Part shown: positions 60,453-64,000 of the stretch, one piece after another
Layout: each line of letters begins with the position of its first letter
Position numbering within the stretch: the stretch's first letter is position 1
From: Sphingomonas horti
GTDB lineage: Bacteria; Pseudomonadota; Alphaproteobacteria; Sphingomonadales; Sphingomonadaceae
Reading direction: 5' to 3'
Length of the DNA: 64,000 nt
NCBI RefSeq assembly: GCF_009753715.1
Contig: NZ_WQMS01000006.1
Coordinates: forward strand, 248,001 to 312,000
The notes under the pieces: model-generated
Told to the model about the DNA's origin: nothing
Database searches by the model: none
The model's input: only the letters and a program-made list of their open reading frames with translations
Translations under genes and position numbers: made by a program

Positions 60453-63400
60453 TTGAACGTACATAACCCGCGCGAGTTCGCCGAACGGCGTCAGCTCGTC
60501 AGTGCGCTCCGCAGCTTGAGGCGGGGCGATTTTACCGTCCGCCTGCCCGAGGACGATCCCGATTTCGACAGCGAGATCGCGACTTTGTTCAACGAAGTGG
60601 TCGGGATGAACCAGGATATCACGGCCGAGTTCGAGCGGCTCTCCGCCGTGGTCGGCAAGGAAGGCAAGATCACGCAGCGCGCGCGGGTGCGCGGTGCGAC
60701 CGGCGGCTGGGAAACCAAGCTGCGCGCGGTCAACGAGCTGATCGACGACATGGTCCAGCCGACCGCCGAAGTCAGCCGCGTCATCGGCGCGGTGGCCAAA
60801 GGCGACCTTTCGCAGGCAATGGCGGTCGAGATCGACGGGCGGCCGCTCCGCGGCGAATTCCTCCGCATCGGCAAGGTCGTGAACACGATGGTCGAGCAGC
60901 TCGCCTCGTTCACGGCGGAAGTGACGCGCGTGGCGCGCGAGGTCGGTACCGAGGGCAAGCTGGGCGGCCAGGCGAACGTGAAGGGCGTCGCCGGCACCTG
61001 GAAGGACCTGACCGACAACGTCAACGCGATGGCGACGAACCTGACCGCGCAGGTCCGCAACATCGCCGAAGTGACGACCGCCGTCGCCTCGGGCGACCTG
61101 TCGAAGAAGATCACCGTCGACGTGAAGGGCGAGATCCTGGAGCTGAAGAACACCATCAACACGATGGTGGACCAGCTGAACTCGTTCGCCTCCGAAGTGA
61201 CGCGCGTTGCGCGCGAAGTGGGTACCGAAGGCAAATTGGGCGGCCAGGCGCGGGTGGAAGGTGTCGCCGGGACCTGGGCCGATCTGACCGACAACGTGAA
61301 CCTGATGGCCGACAACCTGACCGGCCAGGTCCGCAACATCGCCGAAGTGACGACCGCCGTCGCCTCGGGCGACTTGTCCAAGAAGATCACCGTCGACGTG
61401 AAGGGCGAAATCCTCGAGCTGAAGAACACCATCAACACGATGGTGGACCAGCTGAACGGCTTCGCATCCGAAGTGACGCGCGTGGCGCGCGAGGTCGGCA
61501 CCGAAGGCAAATTGGGCGGGCAGGCGCAGGTGCCCGGCGTCGGCGGCACCTGGAAGGACCTGACCGACAACGTGAACCTGATGGCCGACAACCTGACCGG
61601 CCAGGTCCGCAACATCGCCGAGGTCACCACCGCGGTGGCGCTGGGCGATCTGTCCAAGAAGATCACGGTCGACGTGAAGGGCGAGATCCTTGAGCTGAAG
61701 AACACCATCAACGTGATGGTGGACCAGTTGAACGGCTTCGCCAGCGAAGTGACGCGCGTGGCGCGCGAGGTCGGCACGGAAGGGAAGCTCGGCGGTCAGG
61801 CGAACGTGCCGGGCGTCGCCGGCACCTGGAAGGACCTGACCGACAACGTCAACCTGATGGCCGACAATCTGACCGGTCAGGTCCGCAACATCGCCGAGGT
61901 GACGACGGCGGTGGCGCGCGGCGACCTGTCGAAGAAGATCACGGTCGAGGTGCGCGGCGAAATCCTCGCGCTCAAGGACACCATCAACGTGATGGTGGAC
62001 CAGCTGAACGGCTTCGCATCCGAAGTGACGCGCGTGGCGCGCGAAGTGGGTTCGGAAGGCAAGCTTGGCGGTCAGGCGCGGGTGGAAGGCGTCGCCGGCA
62101 CCTGGGCCGACCTGACCGACAGCGTGAACCTGATGGCCGGCAACCTGACCGCACAGGTCCGCAACATCGCCGACGTGACGACCGCGGTTGCGCGCGGCGA
62201 CTTGTCGAAGAAGATCACCGTCGACGTGAAGGGCGAGATCCTGGAGCTGAAGGACACCATCAACGTGATGGTGGACCAGCTGAACTCCTTCGCGTCCGAA
62301 GTGACCCGCGTGGCGCGCGAGGTCGGCACCGAAGGCCGGCTGGGCGGGCAGGCGCAGGTGCCCGGCGTCGGCGGCACGTGGAAGGACCTGACCGACAACG
62401 TCAACGCGATGGCGGCGAACCTGACCGGCCAGGTCCGCAACATCGCCGAGGTCACCACCGCGGTGGCGCTGGGCGATCTGTCCAAGAAGATCACGGTCGA
62501 CGTGAAGGGCGAGATCCTTGAGCTGAAGAACACCATCAACGTGATGGTGGACCAGTTGAACGGCTTCGCCAGCGAAGTGACGCGCGTGGCGCGCGAGGTC
62601 GGCACGGAAGGGAAGCTCGGCGGTCAGGCGAACGTGCCGGGCGTCGCCGGCACCTGGAAGGACCTGACCGACAACGTCAACCTGATGGCCGACAATCTGA
62701 CCGGTCAGGTCCGCAACATCGCCGAGGTGACGACGGCGGTGGCGCGCGGCGACCTGTCGAAGAAGATCACGGTCGAGGTGCGCGGCGAAATCCTCGCGCT
62801 CAAGGACACCATCAACGTGATGGTGGACCAGCTGAACGGCTTCGCATCCGAAGTGACGCGCGTGGCGCGCGAAGTGGGTTCGGAAGGCAAGCTTGGCGGT
62901 CAGGCGCGGGTGGAAGGCGTCGCCGGCACCTGGGCCGACCTGACCGACAGCGTGAACCTGATGGCCGGCAACCTGACCGCACAGGTCCGCAACATCGCCG
63001 ACGTGACGACCGCGGTTGCGCGCGGCGACTTGTCGAAGAAGATCACCGTCGACGTGAAGGGCGAGATCCTGGAGCTGAAGGACACCATCAACGTGATGGT
63101 GGACCAGCTGAACTCCTTCGCGTCCGAAGTGACCCGCGTGGCGCGCGAGGTCGGCACCGAAGGCCGGCTGGGCGGGCAGGCGCAGGTGCCCGGCGTCGGC
63201 GGCACGTGGAAGGACCTGACCGACAACGTCAACGCGATGGCGGCGAACCTGACCGGCCAGGTCCGCAACATCGCCGAGGTGACGACCGCGGTGGCGCTGG
63301 GCGATCTGTCCAAGAAGATCACCGTCGACGTGAAGGGCGAGATCTTGGAGCTGAAGAACACCATCAACACGATGGTGGACCAGCTGAACTCGTTCGCGTC

Positions 63401-64000
63401 GGAAGTGACGCGCGTGGCGCGCGAGGTCGGCACCGAGGGCAAATTGGGCGGGCAGGCGCAGGTGCCGGGCGTCGCCGGCACCTGGAAGGACCTGACCGAC
63501 AACGTCAACCTGATGGCCGAGAACCTGACCGGCCAGGTCCGCAACATTGCCGACGTGACCACGGCCGTGGCGCGCGGCGATCTTTCCAAGAAGATCACCG
63601 TCGACGTGAAGGGCGAGATCCTCGCGCTCAAGGACACGATCAACGTGATGGTGGACCAGCTGAACGGGTTCGCCAGCGAAGTGACGCGCGTGGCGCGCGA
63701 GGTCGGCACCGACGGCAAATTGGGCGGCCAGGCCAACGTGCCCGGCGTCGGCGGCACCTGGAAGGACCTGACCGACAACGTCAACCTGATGGCGAACAAC
63801 CTGACCAACCAGGTGCGCGGCATCGCCGATGTCGTCACCGCGGTGGCGCAGGGGAACCTGAAGCGCAAGCTGACGCTGGACGCGAAGGGCGAGATCGCCG
63901 CGCTCGCCGAGACGATCAACTTCATGATCGAGACTTTGTCGACCTTCGGCGACCAAGTGACCAACATGGCCCGCGAGGTCGGCATCGAAGGGCGGCTGGG
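60453..64000 (+). CDS. Multi-HAMP signalling protein (hybrid kinase-type), truncated by window edge
   Basis: The plus-strand frame is open from ATG 60312 to base 64000 (no stop). TTG 60453 is chosen for its AGGAG 6 bases upstream. The N-terminal part ([44 protein letters not shown]) is HAMP-like, then from about 60957 come 11 copies of a 92-residue HAMP unit ([74 protein letters not shown]). No membrane segment. In this family (Nik1-like) a histidine kinase and receiver domains normally follow; they would lie beyond the window. Confidence 0.9.
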   Translation, partial: MNVHNPREFAERRQLVSALRSLRRGDFTVRLPEDDPDFDSEIATLFNEVVGMNQDITAEFERLSAVVGKEGKITQRARVRGATGGWETKLRAVNELIDDMVQPTAEVSRVIGAVAKGDLSQAMAVEIDGRPLRGEFLRIGKVVNTMVEQLASFTAEVTRVAREVGTEGKLGGQANVKGVAGTWKDLTDNVNAMATNLTAQVRNIAEVTTAVASGDLSKKITVDVKGEILELKNTINTMVDQLNSFASEVTRVAREVGTEGKLGGQARVEGVAGTWADLTDNVNLMADNLTGQVRNIAEVTTAVASGDLSKKITVDVKGEILELKNTINTMVDQLNGFASEVTRVAREVGTEGKLGGQAQVPGVGGTWKDLTDNVNLMADNLTGQVRNIAEVTTAVALGDLSKKITVDVKGEILELKNTINVMVDQLNGFASEVTRVAREVGTEGKLGGQANVPGVAGTWKDLTDNVNLMADNLTGQVRNIAEVTTAVARGDLSKKITVEVRGEILALKDTINVMVDQLNGFASEVTRVAREVGSEGKLGGQARVEGVAGTWADLTDSVNLMAGNLTAQVRNIADVTTAVARGDLSKKITVDVKGEILELKDTINVMVDQLNSFASEVTRVAREVGTEGRLGGQAQVPGVGGTWKDLTDNVNAMAANLTGQVRNIAEVTTAVALGDLSKKITVDVKGEILELKNTINVMVDQLNGFASEVTRVAREVGTEGKLGGQANVPGVAGTWKDLTDNVNLMADNLTGQVRNIAEVTTAVARGDLSKKITVEVRGEILALKDTINVMVDQLNGFASEVTRVAREVGSEGKLGGQARVEGVAGTWADLTDSVNLMAGNLTAQVRNIADVTTAVARGDLSKKITVDVKGEILELKDTINVMVDQLNSFASEVTRVAREVGTEGRLGGQAQVPGVGGTWKDLTDNVNAMAANLTGQVRNIAEVTTAVALGDLSKKITVDVKGEILELKNTINTMVDQLNSFASEVTRVAREVGTEGKLGGQAQVPGVAGTWKDLTDNVNLMAENLTGQVRNIADVTTAVARGDLSKKITVDVKGEILALKDTINVMVDQLNGFASEVTRVAREVGTDGKLGGQANVPGVGGTWKDLTDNVNLMANNLTNQVRGIADVVTAVAQGNLKRKLTLDAKGEIAALAETINFMIETLSTFGDQVTNMAREVGIEGRL
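60957..63990 (+). repeat. Eleven tandem 276-base HAMP-coding repeats
   Basis: Unit length 276 bases (92 codons), recognisable by gacctgaccgac at about 61006, 61282, 61558, 61834, 62110, 62386, 62662, 62938, 63214, 63490 and 63766. Within it, bases 61590-62452 appear identical to 62418-63280 (offset 828 = 3 units), as far as I could compare by eye. Confidence 0.85.

Noticed and set aside
60384-63956. Very long minus-strand open frame opposite the multi-HAMP gene
   Set aside because: Repetitive His/Asp/Val-rich translation arising from the complement of the HAMP repeats; the plus-strand frame has real HAMP sequence and a ribosome site.
60957-63990. Regular repeats resembling a CRISPR or satellite array
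   Set aside because: The unit is 276 bases, codes for a HAMP domain in one frame, and has no unique spacers.

Overview
The window is GC-rich bacterial DNA that looks like a chromosome segment of a Sphingomonas-type alphaproteobacterium. Pointers are an NDUFA12-like complex I subunit followed by a DUF2155 protein and aat, a DUF1013 (TrcR-like) regulator, an APH-fold homoserine kinase joined to rnhA, a PEPxxWA-type C-terminal sorting signal, tandem cold-shock domains, and sphingomonad-type palindromic intergenic repeats. There is no phage, plasmid, IS element, CRISPR array or rRNA. Three tRNA genes are present (Ser-CGA, Trp-CCA, Thr-UGU).

Layout. 1-5000: prfC (cut by the left edge), a small orphan gene, a cyclodeaminase-like protein, a nitrilase and a HerA/DUF87-type ATPase, with palindromic repeats in the gaps. 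5.4-11.6 kb: secreted zinc metalloprotease, quinone oxidoreductase, CoA-transferase plus MaoC pair, cold-shock protein and small proteins. 11.7-18.5 kb: MFS exporter, GNAT, two double-domain universal stress proteins, an MgtC/DUF4010 membrane protein, tRNA-Ser, hspQ and a Crp/Fnr regulator. 18.7-23.7 kb: rnhA-thrB, then a membrane winged-helix/TPR regulator beside a vanadium-haloperoxidase-like protein with a sorting tail. 23.8-32.6 kb: the ribosomal/transcription block (rplL, rplJ, rplA, rplK, nusG, secE), split by stress and metal-type genes (SOUL, a HEMCE-motif protein, MFS, zinc ribbon, DUF465, terC). 32.7-40.1 kb: tRNA-Trp, a PAS-GGDEF-EAL protein, a fatty-acyl-AMP ligase, recX, a double cold-shock-domain protein, the NDUFA12/DUF2155/aat group and a VanZ-like protein. 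40.1-45.4 kb: a tightly overlapping six-gene operon (CgeB-type glycosyltransferase, nucleotidyltransferase, PIG-L deacetylase, GT4, methyltransferase, FemAB/GNAT). 45.4-52.3 kb: PilZ protein, tamA, tamB. 52.3-60.2 kb: MBL hydrolase plus trcR, tRNA-Thr, a secreted repeat protein, an RNase H-like protein, an MmcQ/YjbR protein, a serine hydrolase, rarA, padR and a small protein. 60.45 kb to the right edge: a soluble multi-HAMP signalling protein, truncated by the window.

Two signals are the best candidates for something undescribed. First, a structured element with one covarying base pair occurs twice in the same orientation, once in the 5' leader of terC and once in the 5' leader of the DUF465/zinc-ribbon pair, and looks like a cis-acting RNA. 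Second, the 40.1-45.4 kb operon has no obvious known product. It carries an exact match to the alphaproteobacterial general-stress (EcfG) promoter, a motif also found upstream of the SOUL gene, tamAB and a small gene at 60.2 kb. The multi-HAMP gene also carries a nucleotide-identical long internal duplication, and one palindromic repeat appears to have been recruited as the signal peptide of a serine hydrolase.
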